From NCBI RefSeq assembly GCF_000807675.2, contig NZ_CP019962.1:1612001-1676000 (forward strand): a DNA stretch of 64,000 bases, in the 5' to 3' direction. The translations under genes and the position numbers were made by a program. The DNA comes from Eubacterium limosum. Lineage in GTDB: Bacteria; Bacillota; Clostridia; Eubacteriales; Eubacteriaceae. Position 1 is the stretch's first letter, and every line of letters begins with the position of its first letter. The notes beneath the pieces are model-generated. The model made no database searches. It had not been told where the DNA came from and was given only the letters and a program-made list of their open reading frames with translations. Of this stretch, positions 8,161-18,561 are shown piece by piece.

Positions 8161-11100
8161 ATGGATCGACTGTTTAATGACTTAAAAGGAACGCCTAAAA
8201 TTGAAAAAATATTTGAAGCCATTGAAGAATCCATAGGGGTTAATCTCTCAAATGTCAAGACGGGTCTAAAAGGTTTTTTAACGCTTTTGACCTACGAACA
8301 TTTTGATACGAATATTTTGTTTATCACCCATTCTGATAGAGATGCTCAAAAAAAGGCTGAAATTCTGAGAAAGTTCAGAGATACGGATGTGTTGTATTAT
8401 CCCCTGGAGCCGGTTCATGATTATTTTTCGGATGCCCACAGCCAGGATATTGCCCATCAGCGTATGACCGTGATTGAAAAGCTATTTTCGGAGAAAAAGT
8501 ATATCATTGTAGCATCAATCGACAGCATTTTGAAGAAGATGGTTCCCAGGGTAGCGATGGAGGCGTTGTTTTTCTCAATTAATAACGGTGATACCTTTGA
8601 TCTGGAAGCATTGGTCGTAAGGCTTGTGAATTTGGGGTATGAGAGAGTTTATCAGGTAGAGTCGAAGGGACAGTTTGCAGTGCGTGGCGGAATTTTAGAT
8701 ATCTATAACGTAACCTCCGAAGAGGCTGTCCGTATTGAGTTTTTTGATGATGAAGTGGACTCAATGCGTCTTTTTGATGTTGACAGCCAACTCTCATATG
8801 ATCAGATAGAAAATGTTCGGATAGCCCCTGCAAAAGAAATCGTTTTGTCTGAGGAAGAACGGCAGAGAATTTTTAAGATGATCCATAAAAAATATGATGG
8901 AAACGAGCTTTATATGGAGCTTGTTGAAAAGCTGGAGCAGGAAGGCGCCCAATATGACGAAACCTTGTTTACCTTTGTTAAGGAAAACGACTCCTTTATG
9001 GATTATGTGGGGAAAAACATTGTTATCTGGGATGAATATACGCGGATCAAGGAAACCTATGATATTTTTATCAAAAAAACATGGCTGGATTATGAGTCGC
9101 TTATAACACAAGGATACATTCTGCCTGAGGAAAAAAACAAGTTTTTTACATTCCACCATATTGAAAAAAGCCTGGAAGGCTGTCCGGCCATTAAAGAATA
9201 TCTTTTTAACAGCAGAGCAAAAAAAGGAATGAATCTGGATATGAATTCCCGCGATCTTGAAAGCTTTGCAGGCCAGTTTCCGTTATTTTTAGACTTTTTA
9301 AACCGCCGGCTTACCTTAGGATACCGGATTCATATCTGCTGTAGAACCGAGAAGACCCGTGAAACGGTCAAGCAATATCTGGTCGACCAGGAGGTCTTTA
9401 ATTTTGTTGAGAATGAAGGGCCAGGTATACAGCTTTCTGTCGGCGAAATTTCCGAAGGCTTTGAAATGGAAGATGAAAAAGTTGTCTACATTAATGAGTC
9501 TGAGATATTCAAAGAAAAACGCACCTCGCAGAGAAAGAAAAAACACAAGGGAAGAAAGATTGATTCTTTTGCCGAGTTACATGTAGGAGATTATGTTGTT
9601 CACGATGTGCATGGTATTGGGATATACCGGGGAATTGAACAGCTGACGATCGACAATGTAACCAAAGACCTGATGGTGATCGAGTATGCCGGAGATGCCA
9701 AGCTTTATATTCCAGTAGAGCAGATGGATTCCGTTCAGGTTTATATTGGTACGGGCGGCGATAAAAAGCCAAAGGTTAACCAGATGGGAAATCCCGATTG
9801 GCAGAAGGCTAAAAATAAAGCTCAAAAAGCAGTCGAGGATATGGCCGATGAGCTCATCGCTTTGTATGCCAAAAGACGTTCGATGAAGGGGTACGCCTTT
9901 AGTCCGGATACTTCCTGGCAAAAAGAGTTTGAGGATGATTTCCCTTATGTTGAAACAGAGGATCAGCTGCGCTGCGTGGAAGAGATCAAGGCGGATATGG
10001 AATCGGAAATCCCGATGGACCGCCTTTTATGTGGTGATGTTGGGTATGGAAAGACTGAGGTAGCCTTACGGGCGGCGTTCAAAGCTGTCATGGAAGGAAA
10101 ACAAGTGGCAATGCTGGTTCCGACAACGATTTTGGCACAGCAGCACTACAATACAGTTTTAGAGAGGTTTCGGAAATATCCTATCAGTGTAGAGGTGATT
10201 AGCCGTTTCAGAACCTCTGGACAGCAAAAGAAAATTTTGGGAGATTTGGCGCTTGGCAAGCTGGACATGATTATCGGCACACACCGCCTGTTATCCCAGG
10301 ATGTTCATTTTAAAGACCTTGGGCTGCTTATTATCGATGAGGAGCAGCGCTTTGGGGTACGGTCTAAAGAAAAAATAAAACAGTTAAAGCAGAATGTTGA
10401 CGTTTTGACCTTAAGCGCAACTCCGATCCCGCGTACGTTACATATGTCGATGACTGGTGTACGTGATATGAGTGTCATTGAAGAGCCTCCAGAAGGAAGA
10501 CGGCCGGTTCAAACTTACGTTATGGCTTATAACCCGCTGATTATCCAGGACGCTATCAATCGCGAGCTTGGCCGTGGAGGACAGGTTTATTATGTTCACA
10601 ACCGTGTTCATGATATCCATGAGGTTGCCATTGACGTGCAAAGCCTTGTACCAGACGCGAGAATTGTTGTGGCGCATGGACGGATGAGCGGCAGTGAGCT
10701 GGAGGATATTATGGTTGATTTTTTAAATCATGATTTTGATATTCTGGTGACAACGACCATTGTTGAGTCTGGATTAGATGTTAAAAACGCCAATACCATG
10801 ATCATAGACGAGGGCGATCATTTCGGCCTTTCACAGCTTTACCAGCTGAGAGGGCGTGTTGGAAGATCGGATGTTCAGGCCTATACTTACGTTACACACA
10901 AAAAAGAAATCTTGACTGAAATTGCACAAAAGCGTTTAAAAGCCATTAAAGATTTTACGGCCTTTGGATCGGGATTCAAGGTAGCCATGCGCGATCTTGA
11001 AATTCGCGGAGCCGGTAATATTCTGGGGGCAGAGCAGTCGGGGCATTTATTTAAAATAGGTTATGAGTTGTATTGTCGTATTTTGGAAGAAGCCATCAGT

Positions 11101-11583
11101 AAACGGATGGACGGCGTAGAAGTAGAAACTGAAGAGCCAATTCGTATCAATTTGGACATAGACGGCTATATTCCCGAACGCTATATCAGCAGCGAAGAGC
11201 TGAAATATGACATCTATAAAAAACTTACATTTATTAAGACGATTGAGGATTATGATGATTTTGAAGAAGAACTCCTTGACCGATTTGGGGATATACCAAA
11301 TGGTGTTTATAATCTGATGTCTATTGCTATGATTAAAAACATGGCTTCAACCATCGGAGTCAAAGAGATCAAACAGAAGGGGCAGTTTATTTATCTGACC
11401 TTTAGTGAAAAAAAGGAAGTCCTTGTCCCGGATGCAGAAAAAATGCCGGAATTAATACGTAAATATAAAGTGAAATTTAAAGCAGGAAAAGCCAATGAAG
11501 CGTGCTGGAGTTTTAACCTGTCATCAGTCAGAGATAAAGATATTTTAAAAGAAATTATTTCATTTTTTGAGGATTTGAAATAA
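8161..11583 (+). CDS. mfd: Transcription-repair coupling factor Mfd
   Basis: Mfd is an ATP-driven DNA translocase that removes RNA polymerase stalled at lesions and recruits UvrA. The 1140 residues show the family layout. The UvrB-like N-terminal region contains [11 protein letters not shown]. The RNA-polymerase interaction domain follows the basic linker and starts at about residue 475 with [16 protein letters not shown]. The RecG-like helicase core has Walker [10 protein letters not shown] (about 625) and the DEEQ box (about 726). LRGRVGRSD is helicase motif VI, and a TRCF C-terminal domain follows. Start at ATG 8161 with AGGAGAGG just upstream. Nothing is missing. Confidence 0.97.
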   Translation: MDRLFNDLKGTPKIEKIFEAIEESIGVNLSNVKTGLKGFLTLLTYEHFDTNILFITHSDRDAQKKAEILRKFRDTDVLYYPLEPVHDYFSDAHSQDIAHQRMTVIEKLFSEKKYIIVASIDSILKKMVPRVAMEALFFSINNGDTFDLEALVVRLVNLGYERVYQVESKGQFAVRGGILDIYNVTSEEAVRIEFFDDEVDSMRLFDVDSQLSYDQIENVRIAPAKEIVLSEEERQRIFKMIHKKYDGNELYMELVEKLEQEGAQYDETLFTFVKENDSFMDYVGKNIVIWDEYTRIKETYDIFIKKTWLDYESLITQGYILPEEKNKFFTFHHIEKSLEGCPAIKEYLFNSRAKKGMNLDMNSRDLESFAGQFPLFLDFLNRRLTLGYRIHICCRTEKTRETVKQYLVDQEVFNFVENEGPGIQLSVGEISEGFEMEDEKVVYINESEIFKEKRTSQRKKKHKGRKIDSFAELHVGDYVVHDVHGIGIYRGIEQLTIDNVTKDLMVIEYAGDAKLYIPVEQMDSVQVYIGTGGDKKPKVNQMGNPDWQKAKNKAQKAVEDMADELIALYAKRRSMKGYAFSPDTSWQKEFEDDFPYVETEDQLRCVEEIKADMESEIPMDRLLCGDVGYGKTEVALRAAFKAVMEGKQVAMLVPTTILAQQHYNTVLERFRKYPISVEVISRFRTSGQQKKILGDLALGKLDMIIGTHRLLSQDVHFKDLGLLIIDEEQRFGVRSKEKIKQLKQNVDVLTLSATPIPRTLHMSMTGVRDMSVIEEPPEGRRPVQTYVMAYNPLIIQDAINRELGRGGQVYYVHNRVHDIHEVAIDVQSLVPDARIVVAHGRMSGSELEDIMVDFLNHDFDILVTTTIVESGLDVKNANTMIIDEGDHFGLSQLYQLRGRVGRSDVQAYTYVTHKKEILTEIAQKRLKAIKDFTAFGSGFKVAMRDLEIRGAGNILGAEQSGHLFKIGYELYCRILEEAISKRMDGVEVETEEPIRINLDIDGYIPERYISSEELKYDIYKKLTFIKTIEDYDDFEEELLDRFGDIPNGVYNLMSIAMIKNMASTIGVKEIKQKGQFIYLTFSEKKEVLVPDAEKMPELIRKYKVKFKAGKANEACWSFNLSSVRDKDILKEIISFFEDLK

Positions 11584-11646
11584 TTAAGATGTCATTAAGA
11601 TAAAATATGTTAAAATATAAAAATCACAATTTTTAAGGAGAGCAAA

Positions 11647-13140
11647 ATGCATAAAAATAAGATCAGGGGAGTCGTATTGGCTTTAGCGGTTACGCTGGGG
11701 GTTACAACACTGACAACCGGTTGTTCATTGGTTTCTGTCAATCCAGAAAAGGATAACCAGCAGGTTATAGCAGAGATTGACGGACAGTCAATGACAAAAG
11801 AGTCTTTTAACAACTATATGGCTTATTATGACCTGTATTACACGGCTAATGGGAATTCGATGCCAACAGGGTCTAAGCTGACCGAATTCAAGAAAGATTT
11901 GCTGGATAGCCTGGTCCAGGTTGGAGCTATGACTGCTCAGGCAAAAAAGGACAATATTACAATTGATGAGGCTGCTGCTGAAAGTCAGGCTCAAACAGCG
12001 CTGGACAGTTTAAAAACATCGGCAGGGAATAAATATGACAGTACCTTGTCTAAATATAACACCAATAATGATTCTTTTACACAATTTATGAAAACCTTCA
12101 TGGTTGATAACAGCTATGCCAGTGAGTGCTATTCCAAGCATATGGATTATCTGAAAGAGCATCCGGAGGAGGAACTGGATCAGGTCGTTGGAAAAATCAA
12201 CGATGAAGAAATCAAACGCGGAATTTACAATTATTATTACATTAACGAGGAAATAACGTCTTACTATTCTGGCGGGCAGGGACTTCAGACAGACGATGAG
12301 AGTGTAAAAGAAACAAATGAATCGATTTTTAATTCAATTGCTCAAAATAAAGCACTGATTAAGTACTGTGAAGATAATAATATTGAAATAAAGCAGGAAG
12401 AGATTGACAATGCGCTTCAGACAAAACAGTCCATCCAGAAAATGATGTTTCAGACAGATGATGAGCTGAATCAATATCTTGAAAACTACTTCCTCACAAA
12501 GGAAAAATACGACGAATACCAAAAAGAAGATGCCAAAGGAACTGCTGCGGGTCAGGCTATTCAGGCAAAAGTGACAGAAGATATCAAAGTCAATGACACG
12601 GATTTGCGGAAATATTATAAAGACCATAAGGATTCTTATGATGAAAGTACCGTTTCAGCAGAGCATATTCTGACAGAGGATGAAGCTCTGGCAAATGAAA
12701 TTTACGATAAAGCAAAAGATGTAAAGACAAAAGAAGATTTTGAAAAAATTATGAATGAATACAAATCCAATGAAAAAGTGAAAGAAGCAACGGATTTGGG
12801 TGCTTTCAATAAAGAAAAGATGGTTAGCGAATTCTCAGACGCAGCCTTTGGAATGGATAAAAACAGTGTCAGCAAACCTGTAAAAACAGAGTATGGCTAC
12901 CACATTATCTATGTTTATGATAAAAATGATGCCGGAGAAGCCAGCTTTGAGGACAAAAAGGATGAAATAACCAAGGCTGTAAAAGAGGAAAAGGGCACAG
13001 AGGATTATAACAAGCTAAAAGAAGATTTGCTAAAGAAAGAGAAAATTGATATCTATGATATTAAAACAACGCTCGAAAGCTACATGGATCAACTGAAATC
13101 TGAATTGAATATTCAGGTTTATGAAAAGAAAGTCCAATAG
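11647..13140 (+). CDS. prsA: PrsA/SurA-type foldase lipoprotein (parvulin peptidyl-prolyl isomerase)
   Basis: An exported, membrane-anchored folding factor for secreted proteins. Residues 1-26 are a lipoprotein signal with a basic start, a hydrophobic stretch and lipobox LTTGC, with lipidated Cys at about 26. Residues about 45-330 resemble the SurA/PrsA helical N-domain, rich in Asp, Lys, Asn and Gln. The parvulin isomerase domain runs from about 335 to 430, with AEHIL near its start and EYGYHIIYV near its end. A further helical tail follows. At 497 residues it is much longer than Bacillus PrsA (about 290), because of an enlarged helical region. GGAG precedes the ATG. It forms its own unit between mfd and the flippase gene, closed by a terminator. 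Confidence 0.85.
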   Translation: MHKNKIRGVVLALAVTLGVTTLTTGCSLVSVNPEKDNQQVIAEIDGQSMTKESFNNYMAYYDLYYTANGNSMPTGSKLTEFKKDLLDSLVQVGAMTAQAKKDNITIDEAAAESQAQTALDSLKTSAGNKYDSTLSKYNTNNDSFTQFMKTFMVDNSYASECYSKHMDYLKEHPEEELDQVVGKINDEEIKRGIYNYYYINEEITSYYSGGQGLQTDDESVKETNESIFNSIAQNKALIKYCEDNNIEIKQEEIDNALQTKQSIQKMMFQTDDELNQYLENYFLTKEKYDEYQKEDAKGTAAGQAIQAKVTEDIKVNDTDLRKYYKDHKDSYDESTVSAEHILTEDEALANEIYDKAKDVKTKEDFEKIMNEYKSNEKVKEATDLGAFNKEKMVSEFSDAAFGMDKNSVSKPVKTEYGYHIIYVYDKNDAGEASFEDKKDEITKAVKEEKGTEDYNKLKEDLLKKEKIDIYDIKTTLESYMDQLKSELNIQVYEKKVQ

Positions 13141-13152
13141 TTATAATAAGTC

Positions 13153-13179
13153 AAAGGCTTGCTGCAAAGCAGGCCTTTT
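13153..13179 (+). terminator. Hairpin terminator after the foldase gene
   Basis: An 11-bp stem, AAAGGCTTGCT with AGCAGGCCTTT (one T-G pair), closes a GCAA tetraloop. Only a short T-run follows, so strength is uncertain. Confidence 0.7.
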
Positions 13180-13242
13180 AAATTTGCGTATCTACTGCAA
13201 AAAAGTTATAATGATACTTATTTCGTTGAAAGAGGTTTTCAA

Positions 13243-14853
13243 GTGAGTAAAAAAGCGAGCAGTTATCTAAAAGGAGCGACAATTCTGGCAGTGGCCGGGA
13301 TTCTTTCACGCCTTCTTGGATTGTTCTACAAGGTGCCGGTATACAACCTTGTCGGAAGCTATGGTAATGGCATATACAGCAATGTCACAAATGTTTATAA
13401 TTTGTTGCTGATGGTTTCAACGGTGGGACTGCCAGTGGCAATTTCCAAGATGATCTCTGAAAATATCGCAGTCAAGGATTATCTGGCGGCTCATAATGTG
13501 TTTAAAGTATCGTTTTGGACACTGCTGATTATGGGCGGACTATCCACTGTGTTTCTTTTTCTGGGTGCAGACTGGCTGATTACCGTTGCAAACTGGCCGG
13601 GAGAAAGCTTTCCAGCCATTATGGCCATTGCGATGGCGCCGCTTATTATAGCGGTATGCTCGTCCTTTAGAGGCTTTTTTCAGGGCTTTCAGATTATGAA
13701 TCCCACGGCAATTTCGCAGATCATTGAGCAGATCGTTCGTGTGGGATTGGGTGTTTTTTTGTGCTGGTATTTTGTATCCAGTGGGATGGGCGTCGGAATG
13801 GGCGTCGGCGGGGCTGTTTTTGGAGCGACCGCAGGCGGTCTGTTTGCGATGTTATTTCTCTGGTTTTTATACTGGGCTTTTACTGCAGCCAATAAAAAGA
13901 CTTTAAAACAAACAAGCCGTCAGGTACCTTTGACAAGCAAACAGATATTCAAGCGTCTTGTTATCATTGCAATCCCGGTTACTCTGACTTCTGCCATCGT
14001 TTCACTATTTTCGATGATTGACTCGATGATCTATATTCCGAGGTTGGCGCTGGCAGGGGTTGACGCTCATACAGCAACAACCATGATCGGTGATTTTGCC
14101 AATGCCGATACGCTAATCAATATTCCACTCGTTATCAGCGGGACCCTCGCAGTTGCTATGATACCGGCGATTTCAGAGTCTTTTGCGCTTCGGGATAAAA
14201 GGGCAATGGGGCATAAAATTGATGTGGCTATCCGGTTAGTGATCATGGTGGCTTTGCCATGTTGTATTGGTCTTTCAGTACTTTCACAGGGAATTTTTGA
14301 CATTCTTTTTCAAGGTTCGCCCTATGGACCGGAAATTTTAAAATATTATGCTTACGCGACCATTTTTATGATGCTCTCTAATACCTTTCAGAGTATCCTT
14401 CAGGCCATTGACCGTTTTAGAGTGCCATTGATTAATCTTGCCATAGCCATTGTTATCCGCTTTGTAACAGGGTGGATATGTCTGGCAGTGCCGGCTTTTA
14501 ACATTTATGGGATTGTTATCAGCAGCATGATTACATTTGTTTATTTAACCATATCCAATTATATTTGCGCCAAACGCTTTACAGGATTTCAGATGGATGC
14601 AAAGCAAACACTTTTCAAGCCTCTGATTTCGGCGATTGTGATGGGGCTTGCCACCTGGGGTGTTTATGCAGTGGTCAGTATGTTCGCCGGGAATTTTATC
14701 GCAGTGGCGACAGCGGTGGTGGTCGCTGTTGCTGTGTATTTTTTCCTGATGATTTTGATTGGTGGAATTACGGAAGAAGAGCTGGCTATTCTGCCAGCAC
14801 AGAAATTTATTGAACCGGTTTACAGGAAAATAAGAGGAATTTTATATCGCTAG
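13243..14853 (+). CDS. SpoVB/MurJ-family (MOP superfamily) lipid flippase
   Basis: A 536-residue polytopic membrane protein with about 14 hydrophobic segments. It belongs to the polysaccharide-biosynthesis/MVF group that moves undecaprenyl-linked sugars across the membrane. The N-terminus has KGATILAVAGILSRLLGLFYKVP, characteristic of SpoVB/YtgP/YabM proteins (shown here as a family signature split across residues 9-31). I place the start at GTG 13243 with AAAGAGG upstream; a longer frame from 13159 would run back through the terminator hairpin. Position between mfd/prsA and mazG equals that of yabM in Bacillus subtilis, so a YabM-like role in wall or exopolysaccharide precursor export is the best guess. 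Substrate is not determined. Confidence 0.88.
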   Translation: MSKKASSYLKGATILAVAGILSRLLGLFYKVPVYNLVGSYGNGIYSNVTNVYNLLLMVSTVGLPVAISKMISENIAVKDYLAAHNVFKVSFWTLLIMGGLSTVFLFLGADWLITVANWPGESFPAIMAIAMAPLIIAVCSSFRGFFQGFQIMNPTAISQIIEQIVRVGLGVFLCWYFVSSGMGVGMGVGGAVFGATAGGLFAMLFLWFLYWAFTAANKKTLKQTSRQVPLTSKQIFKRLVIIAIPVTLTSAIVSLFSMIDSMIYIPRLALAGVDAHTATTMIGDFANADTLINIPLVISGTLAVAMIPAISESFALRDKRAMGHKIDVAIRLVIMVALPCCIGLSVLSQGIFDILFQGSPYGPEILKYYAYATIFMMLSNTFQSILQAIDRFRVPLINLAIAIVIRFVTGWICLAVPAFNIYGIVISSMITFVYLTISNYICAKRFTGFQMDAKQTLFKPLISAIVMGLATWGVYAVVSMFAGNFIAVATAVVVAVAVYFFLMILIGGITEEELAILPAQKFIEPVYRKIRGILYR

Positions 14854-14868
14854 GATAGAGGAGAAATC

Positions 14869-16326
14869 ATGTCACAAATTAGTATTGTTGGTTTAGGACC
14901 AGGTTCCTTTGGTCAGCTGACTGTGGAAACTCTGGAGTTACTCCATAATGAAAATAAAAATTATTTCAGAACGGCTATCCACCCAGTGGTCAAAGATCTG
15001 GAAAAACGTGGAATAGTATACTGTAGCTTTGATGGATTGTATGAGGATAGCGGCTGCTTTGAAGATGTCTATGAAAGCATTGCGGAACAGCTTGTTCAAA
15101 AAGCAGAGGCTGGTGAGTCGCTGATCTACGCAGTTCCCGGAAATCCATTGTTCGGAGAACAAAGCGTCATTAATTTAATGCGTAAGTGTCTGGAAAAAAA
15201 TATAAGCTATCAGATTTATTCGGGAGTAAGTTTTGTTGATATTTCGATGATGGCATTGGAAGAAGATCCGGTTAATGGGCTGAAAATTATTGATGCTTTT
15301 GAAATGAAAGAACAAATTCCGGATAAGACCATGGGCAATTTGATTACTCAGGTTTTTAACCGCCATATGGCCTCAGAGGTTAAGCTTTCCCTGCTCGATT
15401 ATTATCCAGACGATTATCCAGTCGTTTTACTCATAAATGCGGGGATTCCAGGACAGGAGCTCATTAAAGAGGTACCTTTGTGCGAGGTGGACTGGGTTGA
15501 GGAAATCAACCATCTGACTACGCTCTACATCCCGCCGGATAAAAATGATTTAAGAAGCTACCAAAAGTTACTTGAAATTATGGAAATCCTCAGAAGCCCG
15601 GAAGGCTGCCCATGGGACAGAAAACAAACACATGAGAGCCTCAAAGCATATCTATTGGAAGAAACCTACGAGGTAATGGACGCCATTGAAACAGAGGATA
15701 CAGAGAATCTCATTGAGGAACTGGGAGACTTGCTTTTTCAGATTGTGTTTCACGCCCAGCTGGGCAGAGAAGAAGGACTTTTTACAATCAACGATGTTCT
15801 GGAGGAAATCAACCAAAAAATGGTGCGCCGTCATCCCCATGTTTTTATGGCGCCTGAGGAGATTTCAACCGAAAAGGTTCTCACCAATTGGGATGAGATT
15901 AAAAAAACAGAAAAGCAGACACAAACCATCTCAGATGAAATGGAACGTATTCCCAAAGCGTTCACTGCCTTGATGGAGGCCTGTAAAGTTCAATCCAAAG
16001 CATCTAAGGCAGGGTTTGATTGGGAAGATCCTCTGGACGCGTTGGAAAAAGTTGCTGAGGAAGAACAGGAAGTAAAAGCAGAGATTTTAAGTGAATGTCC
16101 GGATAAATTGGAAGAAGAACTGGGGGATCTGCTGTTTGCAGTTGTCAATGTTGTTCGTCTGGCGAAAATTCAGCCGGAAATTGCATTGCGCAAAGCGACT
16201 CAAAAGTTTATTATGCGTTTTAAAGAAATGGAAAAAATTACCCTAAATGAACAAAAAAGTATGCTTGATTACGATCTTGATGGCCTTGAACAGCTATGGC
16301 AACTGGTGAAATCCTTAAAAAACTAA
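14869..16326 (+). CDS. mazG: MazG nucleotide pyrophosphohydrolase fused to SAM methylase-like domain (YabN type)
   Basis: A two-part protein of 485 residues. The N-terminal about 225 residues form a tetrapyrrole-methylase-like domain with the opening motif VGLGPGSFGQLT. Its substrate in YabN proteins is unclear. The C-terminal half carries two MazG-like all-alpha units. The first is the active one, with CPWDRKQTHESL and EExxE plus EELGDLLFQ metal-binding motifs. The second has EELGDLLFAV. MazG hydrolyses (d)NTPs to monophosphates and cleans the nucleotide pool. It follows the flippase by 15 bases and keeps the yabM-yabN-yabO order of Bacillus, with hup inserted before yabO. Confidence 0.93.
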   Translation: MSQISIVGLGPGSFGQLTVETLELLHNENKNYFRTAIHPVVKDLEKRGIVYCSFDGLYEDSGCFEDVYESIAEQLVQKAEAGESLIYAVPGNPLFGEQSVINLMRKCLEKNISYQIYSGVSFVDISMMALEEDPVNGLKIIDAFEMKEQIPDKTMGNLITQVFNRHMASEVKLSLLDYYPDDYPVVLLINAGIPGQELIKEVPLCEVDWVEEINHLTTLYIPPDKNDLRSYQKLLEIMEILRSPEGCPWDRKQTHESLKAYLLEETYEVMDAIETEDTENLIEELGDLLFQIVFHAQLGREEGLFTINDVLEEINQKMVRRHPHVFMAPEEISTEKVLTNWDEIKKTEKQTQTISDEMERIPKAFTALMEACKVQSKASKAGFDWEDPLDALEKVAEEEQEVKAEILSECPDKLEEELGDLLFAVVNVVRLAKIQPEIALRKATQKFIMRFKEMEKITLNEQKSMLDYDLDGLEQLWQLVKSLKN

Positions 16327-16334
16327 GGTTTTTA

Positions 16335-16368
16335 GCTAAAAATACAGAAAATGCTTGTATTTTTTAGC
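16335..16368. repeat. Inverted repeat between mazG and hup
   Basis: GCTAAAAATACA at 16335-16346 pairs with TGTATTTTTTAGC at 16356-16368, with one bulged T, around a 9-base loop. It overlaps the proposed -35 of hup. It may end mazG transcription or act as an operator. Confidence 0.4.
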
Positions 16369-16384
16369 GAAACGTGATTATAAT
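16355..16384 (+). promoter_or_regulatory. Probable sigma-A promoter of hup
   Basis: TTGTAT at 16355-16360 and TATAAT at 16379-16384 are 18 bases apart, about 50 bases before the hup start. Confidence 0.6.
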
Positions 16385-16435
16385 AATAATCATAAAAATT
16401 AAAACATAAAGATCACACTTTACGGAGGGATAAGA

Positions 16436-16711
16436 ATGAACAAATCAGAATTAATTGCCGCTATGGCAGAAAAATCGGGATTATCTAAAAAGGACTCTGA
16501 AAAAGCTTTAGGTGCTTTTATGGATACCGTTGTTGACGCCTTAAAGGACGGCGACAAAGTTGCTCTGGTAGGTTTCGGTACTTTTGATGTTCGTGAAAGA
16601 GCTGCTAGAACCGGTTTAAATCCAAGAACCAAAGAACCAATTGAAATTGCTGCTTCAAAAGCTCCAGCATTTAAAGCAGGAAAGGCATTTAAAGACGAAT
16701 TAAACAAATAA
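16436..16711 (+). CDS. hup: HU family DNA-binding protein
   Basis: A 91-residue histone-like HU protein that bends and compacts DNA as a dimer. It begins MNKSELIAAMAEKSGLSKKDSE. The beta-arm region has GFGTFDVRERAARTGLNPRT with the conserved Arg and Pro that intercalate DNA. It ends with the usual PAFKAGKAFKD. GGAGG stands just before the ATG. In many Firmicutes hup sits next to the mazG/yabO pair, as here. A strong perfect-stem terminator follows, so this is likely an abundant single-gene transcript from its own promoter. Confidence 0.96.
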   Translation: MNKSELIAAMAEKSGLSKKDSEKALGAFMDTVVDALKDGDKVALVGFGTFDVRERAARTGLNPRTKEPIEIAASKAPAFKAGKAFKDELNK

Positions 16712-16720
16712 TCAAAGGGA

Positions 16721-16750
16721 GGGCCGGAGCAATATTGCTCCGGCCCTTTT
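16721..16750 (+). terminator. Strong intrinsic terminator after hup
   Basis: GGGCCGGAGCAAT and its exact complement ATTGCTCCGGCCC form a perfect palindrome (16721-16746), followed by TTTT. Confidence 0.93.
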
Positions 16751-16771
16751 GATTTTCAGAAAGGAAAACCA

Positions 16772-17011
16772 ATGCGAGTTGACAAATTTTTAAAAAATGC
16801 CCGTTTAATTAAACGACGTACCGTGGGAAAAGCAGCATGTGATGGAGGGCGGATTACGATCAATGGAAAAGAGGCGAAGCCTGGAAGCCGTCTGAAGGTT
16901 GGTGATATTCTTACGATAGCATACGGCGACGGTGAACAAAAAATCGAGGTTTTGGAGTTGTTAGAACATGCGCCCAAGGATAAAGCAACAGAGATGTACA
17001 AGGAGCTCTAG
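16772..17011 (+). CDS. rqcP: S4-domain ribosome-associated quality-control protein RqcP (YabO/Hsp15)
   Basis: A 79-residue S4 RNA-binding protein starting MRVDKFLKNARLIKRR. The S4 core includes GRITINGKEAKPGSRLKVGDIL. Members of this family (YabO in Bacillus) bind obstructed 50S subunits and help RqcH in adding Ala tails to stalled nascent chains. The role is transferred from the family. AGAAAGGA lies before the ATG. It follows hup and precedes divIC, whereas in Bacillus yabP and yabQ sit between yabO and divIC. Confidence 0.9.
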   Translation: MRVDKFLKNARLIKRRTVGKAACDGGRITINGKEAKPGSRLKVGDILTIAYGDGEQKIEVLELLEHAPKDKATEMYKEL

Positions 17012-17099
17012 ATTAAGATTTGACTGTGTTTTATAGTTTATAATAGCTGAATGAAAGGGATTATGTTACAATAAATAAAAAACAGGTGGTGAAAAAACA

Positions 17100-17522
17100 G
17101 TGGCGGAAAAGAAAAAAAACGCCCTTCGCAGACGCTTTAAGCCTAAAATGGGGACAATTATTGTGACATTGGTTCTTTTGATCTTTGTCGGTACGCTGTT
17201 TGGAACCAATGCCATGAAAATTCATCAGCTTAACGCTCAAAAGGCAGATATACAATCCAAGCTGGACGAGGCGGAAAAGAAAAGCAAACAGCTGGATGAA
17301 GATATAAAGCAAATTGGAACAAAAAATTATATAGAACTCATTGCACGAAAATATTTGGGACTTTATTATCCAGATGAAAAGATTGTAGTGCCTGTAGAGG
17401 GCAAAGATAATAACGGACAGAATAATAGCGAGCAGCCGGCAGAACAGCCGACACCAACAACTGACGATAGCAGTCAGGATAATTCCAATAGCGATGAGCA
17501 GCAAAGTGAGGAAAACGAATGA
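17100..17522 (+). CDS. divIC: Septum formation initiator, FtsB/DivIC family
   Basis: A 140-residue bitopic membrane protein. A basic cytoplasmic start (KKKNALRRRFKPK) precedes one membrane helix (about 19-38). A coiled coil (about 42-72) follows, then the DivIC-type segment GTKNYIELIARKYLGLYYPDE. The final about 50 residues are a low-complexity Asn/Gln/Glu/Ser tail, probably disordered outside the membrane. DivIC/FtsB forms the FtsL-FtsB-FtsQ complex that activates septal wall synthesis. The start is GTG 17100 with AGGTGG upstream. The stop overlaps the ppx start by four bases (ATGA), so the two are translationally coupled. Confidence 0.88.
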   Translation: MAEKKKNALRRRFKPKMGTIIVTLVLLIFVGTLFGTNAMKIHQLNAQKADIQSKLDEAEKKSKQLDEDIKQIGTKNYIELIARKYLGLYYPDEKIVVPVEGKDNNGQNNSEQPAEQPTPTTDDSSQDNSNSDEQQSEENE

Positions 17523-18472
17523 GTGAATCAAGTGTACCTAAACAACCTAAAATCAATCGAGCTGTGATTGATATCGGAACAAATTCAACGAGGATGCTGA
17601 TATTTAGAAGAGATAAAAAAGGGCAGCTCTTTCGTGTCAATAAGTCAGTCCGATATACTCGGATGGGTCAGGGTGTTAATAAGACAAAACGCCTTCACTC
17701 AGATGCGATCAAACGAAATATTGAGGCTTTGGAAGAGTACAAGAGCATCGCTGAAGATTATGAAGTTAAGGAAATGTTTATTTTTGGTACAAGTGCGCTC
17801 CGGGATGCTGAAAATTCTTCGGAATTTATTGATATGGCCGAACAAAAACTTGGAATGAAGGTAGAGATTATTTCTGGTGAAAAAGAGGCGGAATATGGCT
17901 TTATCGGCGTATCACAATGTTTTGATGAGGGGCTGCTTATTTTTGACATTGGCGGTGGAAGCACTGAACTGATATACGGAAAAGGCCGAGATCTCATAAA
18001 AATGAAAAGTCTGGATATTGGGAGCGTCCGTTCCACTGAAGCTTTTATTGAAAATGATCCCCCTGAAGCGGAAGAACTGAATCAATTAAATCAAAATGCT
18101 GCTGAAGCGCTTGAAAAAGCACTCGCTGATTATGAATCCTATAAGCCTTATAAACTGATTGGTATTGGAGGAACAGCGACAACGGTATCCACAATCAAGC
18201 AGAAGTTGAAAATTTATGATAGCGAACAGGTGCATCAGAGCATTGTCGCTAAAGCAGAGCTTGAATCAATTATCCAGAACCTTTCGTCAAAAACAATTGA
18301 TGAGCGCCGTCAGATCGTTGGGCTGGAAGCAAAGCGGGCAGACATCATCATCGCGGGTACCAGCATTCTCGATAATATTTTGAAGGTTACCGGAAAAGAT
18401 TCGTTTGTTGTCTGTGACTATGATAATCTGGAAGGAGCGGCATACAGCCGTTTTTTCGCAGATGAAAAATAA
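17519..18472 (+). CDS. ppx: Ppx/GppA family exopolyphosphatase
   Basis: A 317-residue member of the sugar-kinase/actin-like fold family that hydrolyses polyphosphate or pppGpp. Phosphate-1 loop IDIGTNSTRMLIF lies at about residues 17-29. The second nucleotide-binding segment is FDIGGGSTELIYG, and GIGGTATTVSTI is the adenosine-type loop. This short form lacks the C-terminal HD domain of E. coli Ppx. Start ATG overlaps the divIC stop. In Clostridia a ppx gene beside divIC is common. A tRNA cluster with its own promoter begins downstream. Confidence 0.88.
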   Translation: MSESSVPKQPKINRAVIDIGTNSTRMLIFRRDKKGQLFRVNKSVRYTRMGQGVNKTKRLHSDAIKRNIEALEEYKSIAEDYEVKEMFIFGTSALRDAENSSEFIDMAEQKLGMKVEIISGEKEAEYGFIGVSQCFDEGLLIFDIGGGSTELIYGKGRDLIKMKSLDIGSVRSTEAFIENDPPEAEELNQLNQNAAEALEKALADYESYKPYKLIGIGGTATTVSTIKQKLKIYDSEQVHQSIVAKAELESIIQNLSSKTIDERRQIVGLEAKRADIIIAGTSILDNILKVTGKDSFVVCDYDNLEGAAYSRFFADEK

Positions 18473-18495
18473 ACGAAAAAAAAATTAAAAAAGTG

Positions 18496-18524
18496 TTGAC
18501 ATTAAGTTTCTCAGGCTGTATAAT
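18496..18524 (+). promoter_or_regulatory. Consensus sigma-A promoter of the tRNA cluster
   Basis: TTGACA at 18496-18501 and TATAAT at 18519-18524 with exactly 17 bases between. Both hexamers are perfect consensus, as expected for stable-RNA genes. A small CCTCA-GAAA-TGAGG hairpin lies between it and the first tRNA. Confidence 0.9.
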
Positions 18525-18561
18525 AACACTTGTCCTCAGAAATGAGGCAGCCACACTGAGT

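Noticed and set aside
13159-13242. Longer start for the SpoVB-family flippase
   Set aside because: It would begin inside the terminator hairpin of the previous gene; GTG 13243 has a ribosome site.
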